From positions 1 to 64,000 of the forward strand of contig CAMAWN010000002.1 of the NCBI GenBank assembly GCA_945861865.1: a stretch of 64,000 nucleotides of DNA. Reading direction: 5' to 3'. The stretch comes from Candidatus Kuenenia stuttgartensis. Its GTDB lineage: Bacteria > Planctomycetota > Planctomycetia > Planctomycetales > Planctomycetaceae. This document shows positions 8,710 through 20,000 of this stretch, piece by piece. Made by a program: the position numbers and the translations under genes. The notes below the pieces were generated by a model. The model saw only the letters and a list, made by a program, of their open reading frames with translations, made no database searches and was not told the origin of the DNA. Numbering within the stretch: the first letter of the stretch is position 1; each line of letters starts with the position of its first letter.

Positions 8710-8827
8710 AGCATTCAGAGACCGAAATCCGCTTCTCATTGGCATTTCACGCTTCTCTGTCCAAGCTCGCGACCAACATCAATCGCGTAAGTCGCTGGCT
8801 GATCTGACGATATCGAACGACAACTAC

Positions 8828-8875
8828 TCTCGAATCTCAACATGCACAGACTCCCGTACATGCCGAGATTTGAGA
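8828..8875. repeat. Imperfect inverted repeat downstream of the minus-strand adhesin gene
   Basis: TCTCGAATCTCAACATG (8828-8844) / CATGCCGAGATTTGAGA (8859-8875): 17-nt arms with 3 non-Watson-Crick positions. No clear T-run on the minus-strand side. Confidence 0.4.
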
Positions 8876-8923
8876 ACGACAACCTATGAGGTTAAGCGGT
8901 GCGAACACGAATTGCGTTTCAGA

Positions 8924-11900
8924 TCAGATGATCGTATTGATCTCTCCGGCGACAAGTGCATCCATCACGTCGCCGGTGGATTTGAAGAGCCAATCCAGAT
9001 CCGCAATGTTGGGGGTTGGCGGCGTACTTCCTTTGAGATTGTCCGGTGCTTTGGCATCGTTTTGCACGGTCGGCGTGTTGAGCTGCACAGTTCCGTTCAA
9101 ACCACCGCCGTCGCGCAGATTGCCGACCCGAGCGGCGTAGGCAAGGTCTGGTCGACGCCATTCAGACATCAGAGCGTCTAGGCTGGCGAGTTCCGCAGCG
9201 GTGGGTGTCGCCGAGATGCCGCCGCTAAACGATGTTGTTCCGCCGATCAGGATGTCTTCGCCGCTCGACCCGGTGACCGTCACGTCGCCGATAAGGATGT
9301 CAGCTCCAGCTCCGCCGATCAGCATGTCGCGGCCTGATCCGCCGACGAGTGAGTCGTTCTTCGTACCTCCCAGCAGCACGTCGTCGCCATTGGCTCCTTG
9401 CAACGTCACCGAACCGAGCGTGAATTGATTGGCGACCAACTTGTTCGCGGAGGCTCCTCCGGAGAGGTTTGCAGTTTCGATCGCGGCCAACGTGAGCGTG
9501 CCGAATCCGGTTGCGGCAAACGCCGTGTTCGTCAGCGTCATGTCGGTATCGCGAACCGCCACGAAACGGTCAACACCCGACAAACCGTCGAGAGTGCCAG
9601 TGCCAGTCCAGTCGCTCGCTGTAAAGATGTTGGCACTCGAACCACCGGAAAGATTCCCGATGCCGATGCCAGTCAGCGTCATAATCAAGTTGTTCGACGC
9701 GAGTAATTGCGTGTCAGACAACGTGACGTTCGCGTTGCGAGTCGCGGCGACCGTGTCGATTCCTCCGCCGCCAGCAATCGAACCGGTGCCGTTCCAGCCG
9801 CTGACAGTGAACGTGTTGTTTTCGAGGCCACCGGTGAGCCGAGCTGCCTCGAAGCCAGACAATGTGAGTGAGCCGAATGCCATTACGGAACCGGTTGTCG
9901 TGAACGAGGCCGTCGTCAACGTCAAGTTGCCATCGCGAGTGACGGACAGTGTGTCGGAACTCGAACCACCTGCGAGCGTGCCGGTACCCGTCCAATCGTC
10001 AACCGTGATCGTGTTGGCTCCCGCACCGCCGGTCAGCGTGGCTTTCGTGAAACCGCTCAATGCCAAATTCATTCCGTCGCTGGATTGCAGCGCTGAATCT
10101 GACAACGTGAAGTTGACGTTCTTGCTGGCGACGATCGTGTCGGCTCCCCCTGCGCCCGCAAGAGTTCCGGTGCCGGTCCAGCCGCTGACGGTGAAAGTGT
10201 TCGCGCTGCTTCCGCCGGTCAGGTTGGCGATTTGCAGATTCGTCAGCGTATCCGTGCCGATTCCCGACAACTTACTGTTGGTCAGCGTGAAGTTCACGTT
10301 GCCGGATTCGATGAGCGTGTTGTTGCCCGTTCCACCATCGAGCGAATTGTTCCCCTTGCCGCCTTGCAGCGAGTCGTTTCCGGCTCCGCCGTTGAGCGTG
10401 TCGGCACCGGCCGCACCATTGAGGACGTCGTCGCCGTCGCCGCCAAGCTCCAGCATCGGCCGCGCGGTCAAGTTGGCCGAGTTCACGACGTTGACAGTGT
10501 CATTGCTTCCGTGAGTTCTCAGTCGAAACGCAGCGGTCGAGTTGAAGGCATAGCTGGAGATCGCGCTGAGCGAGCCGGTCAGTTCTAGCGTCACCATGCC
10601 CGAAGTCGTGGCCGGATACGTCAGCATGATCGTGTCCGATTCGTCGCCCCCATGCAGGAAGATCGTGGTTGAGGCCGCATACGCGCCGACAAAAGCCACC
10701 GTGTTGTCTTCGTTCAGCGGTGTGTTGTCGTTCTCGGTAATGGCATTCGTCGGGTCGGCGACGGCAAGTAGGAAATAATCCGTCAGGACTTCCGACTTCC
10801 CCGCGCCGGGGAGCAACACTTGTGTGCCGATCGTGAAATTGACCGTGTGCGTGCCGACCGTCAGATCGGCCGCTTTGCTGATCATGACGTTGCTCAAAAT
10901 GGTGTCCGCACCGTCGGCAAGTCCGTCGGTCGATTGCAGGAATCGCAGCGTGAACGGGCCCGACAAGGGTGAGTTGAGAATCTCGTACTGCACCGTCAGC
11001 GCCTTGCGACCGTCAGCCGTGACCGAGTTCATCACGATGTCGGTTCCCTGCGACTGACTCGCCTCGGCTGTGTTGCCGTAGACACCCAGATTGAGCCGCC
11101 CGCCGTTCGGCGACGGTTCATTCGCGAACGCCGCCGTTGGGTTGCCTGCGTCGATCGCCGGGCTGTGAACTTCATCGACCACCCAGTCCCCCTCGCCGCC
11201 GTTCGCCGTCGGATCGAAGCGCCCGACTCTCGATTTCACATGGAAGTCTCCGTTCGCGGGATCAGCGAACATCGGGTCCACCTGAATGTTGCCCGTCCCC
11301 GAAATGGCTTCCTCCGAGTTGGTGTACGTCACCGAAATCGTGGACGTTTCGTCGGTGAAGAAGTCATCCGTGCTCCCCCAAAAAATCGAATTGACGATTT
11401 CGACATGTGAGGACAGAGAAGCAACCACTCCGTTGCCGCGTTGAACCAGCGATGTGTTGTTGGCGATGGTCGAATTCTTGATCGTCACAGTCGAACTCAA
11501 GCTGCCGTAGCCGTCTACCCAAATCGCGCCGCCGTCCGCAGCCTCCGAGTGGTTGTTGTAAATCAACTCGTGATCGAGGACGACGGTCGCAGTATCATCC
11601 ACGAAGATCGCTCCGCCGCGGCCATGTCCCGTGTTGTTGGTCCAGATGTTGTTGCTCAACGTCAGGGGTTTGTACGTATTCGCCGATTCCGGATCGGGGA
11701 TTGCGACGAGAATGCCACCGCCCCATCCGCCAGACGGGAAATTCTTCCCTGCGTAATTTCCGCGAATGATATTGTGGTCGAATGTGCCATCACCCGACGC
11801 CGAACTTGGTAGCGGATAAATCTCAACGCCACCGCAGTGATCGGAATAGCCAATGTTGTTCTCGATCAAGTTATCGGTGATCGTGAAATCCGAATAGCTG

Positions 11901-12075
11901 CTGACCGAAAGTCCGCCGCCTCGATTCGCGTGGTTGTTGCGAATCGTGTTGTGTGTGACCGTCGCCGTCACATTCCTCATGTAGATGCCGCCACCGTTAT
12001 TCGAAAGGGCAAAGTCTGGAAAATTAGGGTCGAGAACGGACGTGTCCAATAATGCCGCCACTCCATTGTTTTCGA
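8924..12075 (-). CDS. 3' fragment of the disrupted surface protein: parallel beta-helix, ~60-aa 'NTFTVSGWTGTGTL' repeats, RTX repeats, conserved-looking C-terminal tail
   Basis: Open frame; RTX motifs 'GGDGDDVLNGAAGADTLNGGAGNDSLQGG' and 'GGTKNDSLVGGSGRDMLIGGAGADILIGD'; tail 'LDALMSEWRRPDLAYAARVGNLRDGGGLNGTVQLN...DLDWLFKSTGDVMDALVAGEINTII'. Confidence 0.85.
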
Positions 12076-12084
12076 TGACGCAAT
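12076..12084. repeat. Target-site duplication, left copy (TGACGCAAT)
   Basis: Identical to 13416-13424; directly abuts the IS end. Confidence 0.9.
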
Positions 12085-13415
12085 CACAACTGTCCGGCTA
12101 TAAGTTGAAGAGAGTCAACTGAGTATGGCGATCACTTTTCAAATCCTGTTCAGTTTTGATCGAAAGAGCCTCAAAAAGCGGGGTTTTCTCGAACAAAGTC
12201 AGACTCAGAATTTGCAGAATTTCGCTGAGTGGCCGATCGACGCGCAGTTCGCGTTTGACGATCGCGACCAGGACGTAGACGCTGATCGCGATCCAAACTT
12301 GCGTCTTCACGGCGTTCGGGCTGGTGCCGTAGAAGGCTTTGATTCGCAGATTTTGTTTGATCCATTTGAAGAACAATTCCACCTGCCAACGGCATTTGTA
12401 CAACTTCGCGATGGTCAGCGCGGGGAGTGTGAAATTGTTCGTCAAGAACACAAATCCGCGCTTCTGTTCGGTGTCGTAAAAGGTGACGCGGCGCAGGGGG
12501 TCGGGGTACGACTCGGCCGACTTGATGCCAGCCAACACGATGGTTTGATCGCTGCGCAAACCGGTCGTCTTGTCGATGCGACGGCGCGAACGGCAGGCGA
12601 AGTCGAGATTGCGTTTGGCTCGCGTCACGAAGAATGCCGCACGAGTCGTCAGCGTGTAGAGTCGCGCGAAGTCGATGTAACCGCGGTCCATGATGTAGAA
12701 CGCGCCCGGTTCGACGGGCAGGTGATCGAGCACCGTGACATCGGACGTTTTCCCGTGAGTAATCCGCACAAAGCAGGGGATATTGCCCCGCAGGTCCAAC
12801 AGCGTGTGCAGCTTCACGGCTCCCTTGTGACGACGGAATCGCGCCCACGGAAACAGACTCAGGCACAGATCGATCGTGGTCGAATCCAAGGCGTAAGCCG
12901 TCTGTTCCAACGCCACAGCCAGTGTGTCGTGAGCGTACAACTCGCGAGCATGTGTGATCAGCACCTGCGCGAAGTCGGCATAGATCCGCCAGTCGTGTTC
13001 GCGGTTGGCATCGGCCAACGTGCTCCGCGAAATGCGACCGCGAAAGCCCGCGTGATAGAGCTTGGTCGGTACCGCTCGCAGACAGGTCTCGATGTCCCGC
13101 AAGCTCTCGCGATACGTGAGCTGAGCAAACGCCAAACACAAAAACTGATCGCGACACGAGAAGTCTCGCGGCCGACGATCTCCCCCGTAACGTCGCACAC
13201 AAGAATTGAATTCGTGCCTCGGCAGAAACTCCATGAGCTGCGCGAGCACCAACGTCCCGGCTTGCATAATGCAACCTCCACCGCCCGGCGAATTTTTGGG
13301 GCGTTGGAAGATTCTCGCATTCCGAGTTCAAATCGTGCGCGCTCGTCATTCAACGTAATCCATTAGACAACAACAGGTTCAACCAACCGGCCGAATCGTT
13401 AGCCGGACAGTTCTG
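12085..13415 (-). mobile_element. Complete IS4-family insertion sequence (1331 bp)
   Basis: Terminal IRs CACAACTGTCCGGCTA (12085-12100) and, on the reverse strand, CAGAACTGTCCGGCTA (13415-13400), 15/16 identical. Flanked by 9-bp direct repeats TGACGCAAT; contains one full-length transposase ORF. Confidence 0.93.
12098..13267 (-). CDS. IS4-family transposase
   Basis: 389 aa. Perfect YREK signature 'YKCRWQVELFFKWIK' (Y-x2-R-x3-E-x6-K); DDE context 'YALDSTTIDLCLS' and 'FYIMDRGYIDFARL'; DUF4372-like N-terminus. Stop TAG lies inside the left IR. Confidence 0.95.
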   Translation of the reverse strand: MQAGTLVLAQLMEFLPRHEFNSCVRRYGGDRRPRDFSCRDQFLCLAFAQLTYRESLRDIETCLRAVPTKLYHAGFRGRISRSTLADANREHDWRIYADFAQVLITHARELYAHDTLAVALEQTAYALDSTTIDLCLSLFPWARFRRHKGAVKLHTLLDLRGNIPCFVRITHGKTSDVTVLDHLPVEPGAFYIMDRGYIDFARLYTLTTRAAFFVTRAKRNLDFACRSRRRIDKTTGLRSDQTIVLAGIKSAESYPDPLRRVTFYDTEQKRGFVFLTNNFTLPALTIAKLYKCRWQVELFFKWIKQNLRIKAFYGTSPNAVKTQVWIAISVYVLVAIVKRELRVDRPLSEILQILSLTLFEKTPLFEALSIKTEQDLKSDRHTQLTLFNL

Positions 13416-14007
13416 TGACGCAATTGGAAATCGTCACGTCGAACGGCAGGAACGCGCCACTGCTATTCTCAACATAGATTCCGTGACGGCCACCCGAGAC
13501 GACCAAGCCATCTATGACCACTGTCACTGCTCGCGCCGACGGCATTTGCAGATAAAAAACGGGCAACGTCGAGTCGACGGTTCCCGTGATTCGAGTCACC
13601 TGAGTGACCAGATCCGCGGCTGCGAAGTTGCCAGGTTCGCTGGCCGCATAGGACGCCTCGCTGCCGCCCGCGAAGCCCCCCAACAGTTGTAAGTCGATTT
13701 GCGGCAAAGCGACGTTTTCCAAATAAGTCCCCTGCGCCACTTTGACGATCGCGCTACCTTCCACCGAGGCAGCCGCAGTGGCCGCCTCTTGCACCGTATT
13801 GAACGGATGCAGCGCCGTCCCATCCTCGGTCCCCGTTGTGTTGTTGGCATCCACAAAGATGTCCGCTGCCAACAGCGTTCGAGTCTCCAAAGATTCCAGC
13901 CGTGGGACAGCACGCAACAGCGTCCGACGTGGACGGCAATCGCTTGGGTATACCGTCACCGAGCGAACGGCCGATTCTAAACGTCTCAGCCAAGACTCGA
14001 GGAGCAT
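13399..14007 (-). CDS. 5' fragment of the disrupted surface protein (LEPR-XLL-type N-terminus, beta-helix start)
   Basis: ATG at 14007 (the track extends to a GTG at 14064). The ORF now ends in the IS right end, adding 'ELSG*'. LESLETRTLLAA is encoded by 13864-13899. Confidence 0.8.
   Translation of the reverse strand: MLLESWLRRLESAVRSVTVYPSDCRPRRTLLRAVPRLESLETRTLLAADIFVDANNTTGTEDGTALHPFNTVQEAATAAASVEGSAIVKVAQGTYLENVALPQIDLQLLGGFAGGSEASYAASEPGNFAAADLVTQVTRITGTVDSTLPVFYLQMPSARAVTVVIDGLVVSGGRHGIYVENSSGAFLPFDVTISNCVTELSG
13416..13424. repeat. Target-site duplication, right copy (TGACGCAAT)
   Basis: Identical to 12076-12084; directly abuts the IS end. Confidence 0.9.
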
Positions 14008-14060
14008 GAGTGACTTTCCGAGTTGCAGGGTGCCAGGTCGGGTCTGCCAAAGTGGCCAAA

Positions 14061-17000
14061 TCACAGGTTATCAATCCAATTGGGCAATGCGGTGAAGATG
14101 AGATCGCGATCTTGAATGCTGCCCACCGGGTCATCCCCACGATTGATTTTTTCTTCGGGGGAATCATCTCGCTGGTAGAGGTCGATTTCGCCATTGCCAA
14201 CGAGGGAGTCGAAGCCGTCGTTGCCGGGAGTCGCGGTGCGTGAGCCGCCGATGAGGACGTCACGGCCGGAGCCGCCCAAGAGCGTGTCATTGCCGTCGCC
14301 GCCGATCAGGATGACTGGTGCGCTGGTCAGAGAGGCGTCGAATTTGTTCGTTTTGTTGGTCGAATTATCGTCTCCAATCAGAACGACCCTCTCGATACCT
14401 GTAGCCGTTTCCGTGCCGGTCGCGCTCGACCTCACTTTGATTCCGGTAACTGTCGATCCTGTCTTCACGTCCGAGACGGTGAAGTTGCCGATGGCTTTCT
14501 CGTTCCAATAATCGAAGCCGACTCCGCCGTCGATTGAGTCGGTGCCTGCGCCGCCCGACAGCACGTCGTCGCCGTTGACGCCTTGGAGAACGTCGGCGGC
14601 CGATCCGCCCAGCAACGTATCATCGCCATTGCCTCCGACCAGCGTGACGGGGATCGTGGACTTGCGGGCGTCGAATTTGTTGTGACCGTCGCCGCCGGTC
14701 AGTCGCAGGAATTCGATGCCCATCCAGACATCCGAACCCAGTCCGTCCGACGTGAGCGGGTTGTTGCCAGAGATCGCGTTGACCAACACATCCGTGTCAG
14801 TCGCCTCATCAATGAGGTCACTGCCGGCACCGCCTTTGAGTTCGTCATTGCCAGTTCCGCCGCGCAGCGTGTCGTTGGCAGAGCCGCCTGTCAGTTTGTC
14901 GTCGCCCGCCAGTCCGTCGAAATAAACGCTGCCCTTGAAGGGGTTGACGGTCGCCACCACGAGAGTGTCATTTCCCGTCGTGCCCCATAGTTTGACCACT
15001 TCGTTCGTACCCGATGTCAGCAGATCGATTCCCAGTCCGATCACGAGATTGGTCAAGCCAATCGTGCCAACGCTGATGCCCGATTCGAGGACGGTGTCTG
15101 AATCGGCTCCACCGTTGAACATGTCGTCGCCGAGACCACCGGTCAGCGAATCGTTGCCAGCCCCGCCGTCTAACGAATCGTTGCCGGTGCCACCCACGAG
15201 CGAGTCGTTGCCCGCCAAGCCTTGGAGCGTCGTCCTTCCCGACCAGCCGCTGGCATTGAAGGTGTTGGCACCGCTTCCGCCGATCAGCAGGGCTTGTTCG
15301 AAACCCACCAGCGTGTTTTGGCGACCGATGCTCAGCACCAGCAGACCCTCGACGGCATTGCCGGTGAGCGTGAAGTTCATGTCTCCTGTGTGCTGTACGA
15401 GATCGTTGGCTCCCGCGCCGCCATCGAGCGTGTTGTCTCCGTCACTACCACCGAGCAAGTCGTCGTCGTCACCGCCGAACAACACGTCGCGGCCTGTGCC
15501 GCCAAGTAGCGTGTCGTTCTTCTTCCCGCCGGAGAGCGTGACAGGACCGGCGAAAGTGGACGCATCCAGCTTGTTCGCGAGGAGATCGCCACCGGTCAGC
15601 GAGGCGGATTCAAACCCCAACAGCTTGTCCGTGCCCAAACCCGCGAGCGACGTGTTGGTCAGCGTGATCAGGGCGACGTCGCCTGTTTCCGTCAGCCGAT
15701 CGGTTCCCGCCGATCCGCCGTCGAGCACATCGTCTCCCAGACCACCCGTGAGCACGTCATCGCCAGCACCGCCTTGCAAGTTGTCGGCCAACGAGCTTCC
15801 CACCAGAGTGTCATGGCCATTGCCGCCAATCAGTGTGACCGGAATGGTTGACAGGCTGGCGTCGAACCGGTTGTTGCCGTCGCCGCCGGTCAGTTGGAAC
15901 TGTTCGATGCCAGTCCATGTATCGGAACCGAAACCGGAAGCGGAGTTGACCGTCACGTCGAAGTCAGCCTCGTCGTTCACCTGATCCTTGCCAGCACCGC
16001 CGTTGAGTTGGTCATCGCCCAATCCACCTCGCAAGGTGTCATTGCCAGCACCGGCGGTCAGGATGTCATTGCCCGCCAGTCCGTCGAAGCACACGTTGCC
16101 TTTGAACGGATTCACGACAGCCACGGCGAGTTGATCATTGCCGGCGGTTCCCCAGAGCTTGATCACTTCGATGGTGTTCGCAGTCATCACATCGGTGCCG
16201 AGTCCGATGGCCAAACTCGTCAGGCCGAGCATGGCAGTGGTAACGCCCCTAGCCTCCAAGGTGTCGTTGCCAGCACCCCCATCGAGTGAATCGTTGCCTG
16301 CTCCCCCCTTGAGGATGTCATCGCCCGCCAAGCCTTGGAGCGTCGTCCTTCCCGACCAGCCTGTGGCGTCCAAGGTGTTGGCACTGCCTCCGCCGATCAG
16401 CAGCGCTTGTTCGAGACCGTTCAGCGTGTTTCGGCGACCGGTGCTCAGCTCCAACAGCCCCGCAACGGCATCGCCGGTGAGGGTGAAGTTCATGTCCCCC
16501 GTGTGCTGTACGAGATCGTTGGCTCCCGCGCCGCCATCGAGCGTGTTGTCTCCGTCACCACCACCGAGCAAGTCGTCGTCGTCACCGCCGAACAACATGT
16601 CGCGGCCTTTGCCGCCAAGCAGCGTGTCGTTCCTCTTCCCGCCGGAGAGTGTCACTGCACCGGCGAAGGTGGACGCATCCAGTTTGTTCGCGAGGCTGTC
16701 GCCGCCCGTCAGTGAAGCGGCTTCAAACCCCAATAACTTGTCCGTGCCCAATCCCACGAGCGTCGTGTCGGTCAGCGTGATCAGAGCCACGTCCGCAGTT
16801 TCGATCAGAACATCAAGACCGCCCGAACCGCCCTTGAGGTCGTCGTTACCGAGACCTCCACTGATCGTCTCGCTGAAGTCATTCGATCCGGTGATCTTGT
16901 CCGCGCCCGCGCCGCCAGACAGCGAGATGAATTGCAAGTGCTCAAAGACGGTGAGTGACAGACCGGTCAAGTCGATGACGTCGTTACCTGAGCCGCCGGA

Positions 17001-20000
17001 AATCGTAAGCGAACCAATGAGTCTGGTATCAGTAATCGCCGGCTGAGTCACCGTGCCGATCTTTACCACCAAATTTCCGCCGACCACCGAAGCGGTCACG
17101 ATCTTCGCATCGCTCGAAGCGTAGGTCAGCGACTGAAGCGCGGTGATCGTGAAGGTTTGAACGGGACTTAAATCGTTTCCGTTGGACTCCCGACCGCCGC
17201 CGTCTTGAGCCTGGGCCGACACCTCGACGCTGCCCGTGGCACCGGTCGCCACGGCATAGCTCAGTGTTCCGTTGGCGGAGATTTGTGGGAGCGCCGAGAA
17301 GAACGCGTTGTTGTTTGTCGAGACCACATAGTTCTGAAGATTCTGACTGGCTTCATCGGCGGGCCCCGTGCTCGTTGAGAGCACCCAATTCGGAGTCGTT
17401 TGCGAGCTTCCGGGCAACGCGAATTGGTTCGCGCCTTTCGTGAAGCTCGGCGCGTCGTTCACGGCCGTCACAGAGATTGTGAATGTCTGCGGAACGCTGG
17501 TGTCTGCGCCTCCGGCGTTGTCGAGCAGCCGGACAGTGACGGTTGCGGAGCCGTTCGCGTTGTTGGCGGGCGTGAAGGTCAGCGTGCCATTCGCCGCGAC
17601 GGCGGGCAACGTGCTAAACAACGAATCGTTGTTGGTCGTCACCAGAAAGTTCAAGGCTTGAGCCGACTCGTTGGAATGACCGGCACTGACCGCCGTGGCC
17701 CAGTTCGTCACAGTCTTGACACCTGAGTCTTCCAAGACCGTTTGGTTTTGGCCGACCGTGAAGCTCGGCGCGTCGTTGACCGGGGTCACGGTGATCGTGA
17801 AGGTCTGCGGCACACTGAGACCGGCTCCGCCATTGGTGGTTCCGCCGTTGTCGTGAATCTGAACCGTGATCGTCGCCGAGCCGTTCGCATTCGCGGCGGG
17901 CGTGTAAGTCAGCGTGCCGTTGGCGGAGACCTCCGGCAGCACGCTGAAGAGCGAATCGTTATTCGTCGTCACGACGAAATCGACGGTTTGAGTCGCCTCG
18001 TTGGACTGCCCGGCGCTGATGGCCGTCGCCCAATTCAGCACACTTTGAGCAACCGCATCCTCGGCCACCGTCTGGTTGTTGCCAGCCAGAAAGCCGGGGA
18101 CGTCATTGACCGGCTCGACATGGACAGTGAATGACTTCGATTGCCTCGCCCCCAACTCGTCTTCGACGGTAATCGTGATGGTGGCATCTCCGAACTGATC
18201 TTCAACAGGACGCAGCGTCAGCAGCCGATTCATCCCGGTCCCGTCCACGCTGATCGCGGATAGGGGAATCAACACAGTGTTGGACGAAGTCGTGCTGACC
18301 AACAACGAACCCGCGGGGGTCTCGCGATCGTTGATCGTCACTGGCAGCGTCACTCGCGGCGTGTCTTCGTCGATCAAGACGTCGGCGATGTCCGAAATCG
18401 TCGGAGACTGATTCGCTTCCTGAATGGTCAGCGATACAGTGGCCACGTTCGAGTTCAACAATCCGTCGTTCGCCTTGTATGTGAAGGAGTCCTCGCCAAG
18501 GTAATTCGAGAACGGCGTGTAGTTGAACGTGCCGTCGGGGCGAAGCGTCAGTAAGCCGTGGGTCGGATCGCTCACCAACACGGCCGACAGCATCCCGCCA
18601 TCCACATCGCTGTCGTTCGTCAGCACGCTCGACGCGGACAGTGTCGTGTTCTCGTTCATCACGAAGCTGTTGTTGGTTGCTATCGGAGCGTCGTCCGTGC
18701 CGCTGATGGTGATGACCAGCGTCGTGGCCGAAGTCGTTCCCGCCGCGTCCTTCACCGTGTATCCGAAGGTCTCGGTGAGTGTGTGGTTGACCGTTCGCAG
18801 CGCTTGGACGGCGGCATGATCGTTATTGACGACGTAGGCAAAGCTGCCGTCGGCGTTCAGTGTCAGAATGCCGAAGCTGCCGGCCAATGCCGCACCAAGC
18901 GTTCCCGAATTCGCGCCGAACGAAACGGCGGCAACCGTCTTCGTGTCGCCGGAGTCTGGGTCGGTATCGTTGCTCAAGACGTTTCCGGTGGCGTTCGATC
19001 CGGCCGTGCCATTGGCCGTGCCTCCCGCTTCGATGGCCGTCGCCGAATCGAGCACGCCGACCGGCGCATCGTTCGCCGCAGTGATGCTGATCGACAAAGA
19101 CTCCGTCAACAAATCGCCGCCGCCGTTCTCCAGGCCACCAATGTCGCGGACCTCGAATGACAACGTGCCAGACCCATTCACGTTGGCCAGTGGCCGAACT
19201 TGGAAACCACGCAGTTCGGTCAACGAGTACGTCGCGTTCAAGAGAACAACGGTCGTCCCATTTGCGAGCAAGACCTCACCAATCGCCGAGGGGAGCGCCG
19301 TGACTCGATAGGCCAGAGTTTGAGCCACCTCGTCACTGCCGCCTCCCGGCGAGTAATCGAGGCTGACCAGATTGAGCGTTGTGGCGAGAGCGTCTTCGTT
19401 CAGGAACAGCGTGCTCAGCGAACCGGCGGTTCGCACCGGAGCATCATTCACGGCCGAGACGGTGACGTTGAACGTGGTCGTTACGGTCAAATCGTCCGTG
19501 TTGCCGAAGAGATCATCGACTCCCGCGTCCAGCACTGTGATGGTGATGGTGGCGTTCCCGGAGCGGTTCGCCGCAGGAGAGAGACGCAGCGTGCGGTCTC
19601 CGGTGAGTCCCGTCACCAACAGATTCGTGGCGGGGAACAAGTCCACGTTAGACGAGACCACGGTGACTTGCAGCGTTCCCGCCGCGGTCTCGGAATCAGC
19701 GACTGTAAACGACACCAACAGCGGTGTGTCTTCGCGAGTCTCTTTGCTCGACACAGTTGAGATTGTCGGCGCGATGTTGGGGTTGACGACACTGACGTCA
19801 TAAGTCCGCGTTCCCTGTCCGCCCGCGCTGCCGACTTCATAATCGAAGATCGTGACGATTGGCCCGTGCGTCGGGAACGACGAATAGCTGTGCGACACGG
19901 TGAAGGTTCTCGTGGCCGGATCAATGACCACGGGCAAGACCGTGCCGTCTCCGAAATCGGCCTCACCGCGCCACGGGTCAGTTCCCGGATCGCTGAAGCT

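Larger units (their letters stand above)
8924..14007 (-). pseudogene. IS-interrupted LEPR-XLL / parallel beta-helix / RTX surface protein gene (join of 13416-14007 and 8924-12075)
   Basis: 5' part has 'PRLESLETRTLLAADIFVDANNTTGTEDGTALHPFNTVQEAATAA'; 3' part has 'NTIRNNHANRGGGLSVSSYSDFTITDNLIENN'. Removing the IS plus one TSD gives 592 + 3152 = 3744 nt (1247 codons + stop) with the junction '...ISNCV|IENNGVAALLDTS...' in frame. Confidence 0.88.

Noticed and set aside
8828-8875. Intrinsic terminator for the minus-strand adhesin
   Set aside because: The inverted repeat is imperfect and lacks a T-run on the minus-strand 3' side, so it is reported only as an inverted repeat.
1-8924. tRNA or rRNA gene as an integration target near the recombinases
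   Set aside because: No cloverleaf-like or rRNA-conserved sequence was recognised by eye. A tRNAscan/Infernal run would be needed to be certain.
9429-10514. Long plus-strand ORF (361 aa, Pro/Val/Ser rich) antisense to the adhesin
   Set aside because: It mirrors the codon periodicity of the minus-strand RTX repeats (GGC/GAC-rich repeats read backwards give long Pro/Ser/Val ORFs). No domain-like sequence.
12125-13366. 413-aa plus-strand and 392-aa minus-strand alternative-frame ORFs inside the IS
   Set aside because: The IS4 transposase in 12098..13267 has the YREK and DDE motifs. The others are overlapping frames without motifs.
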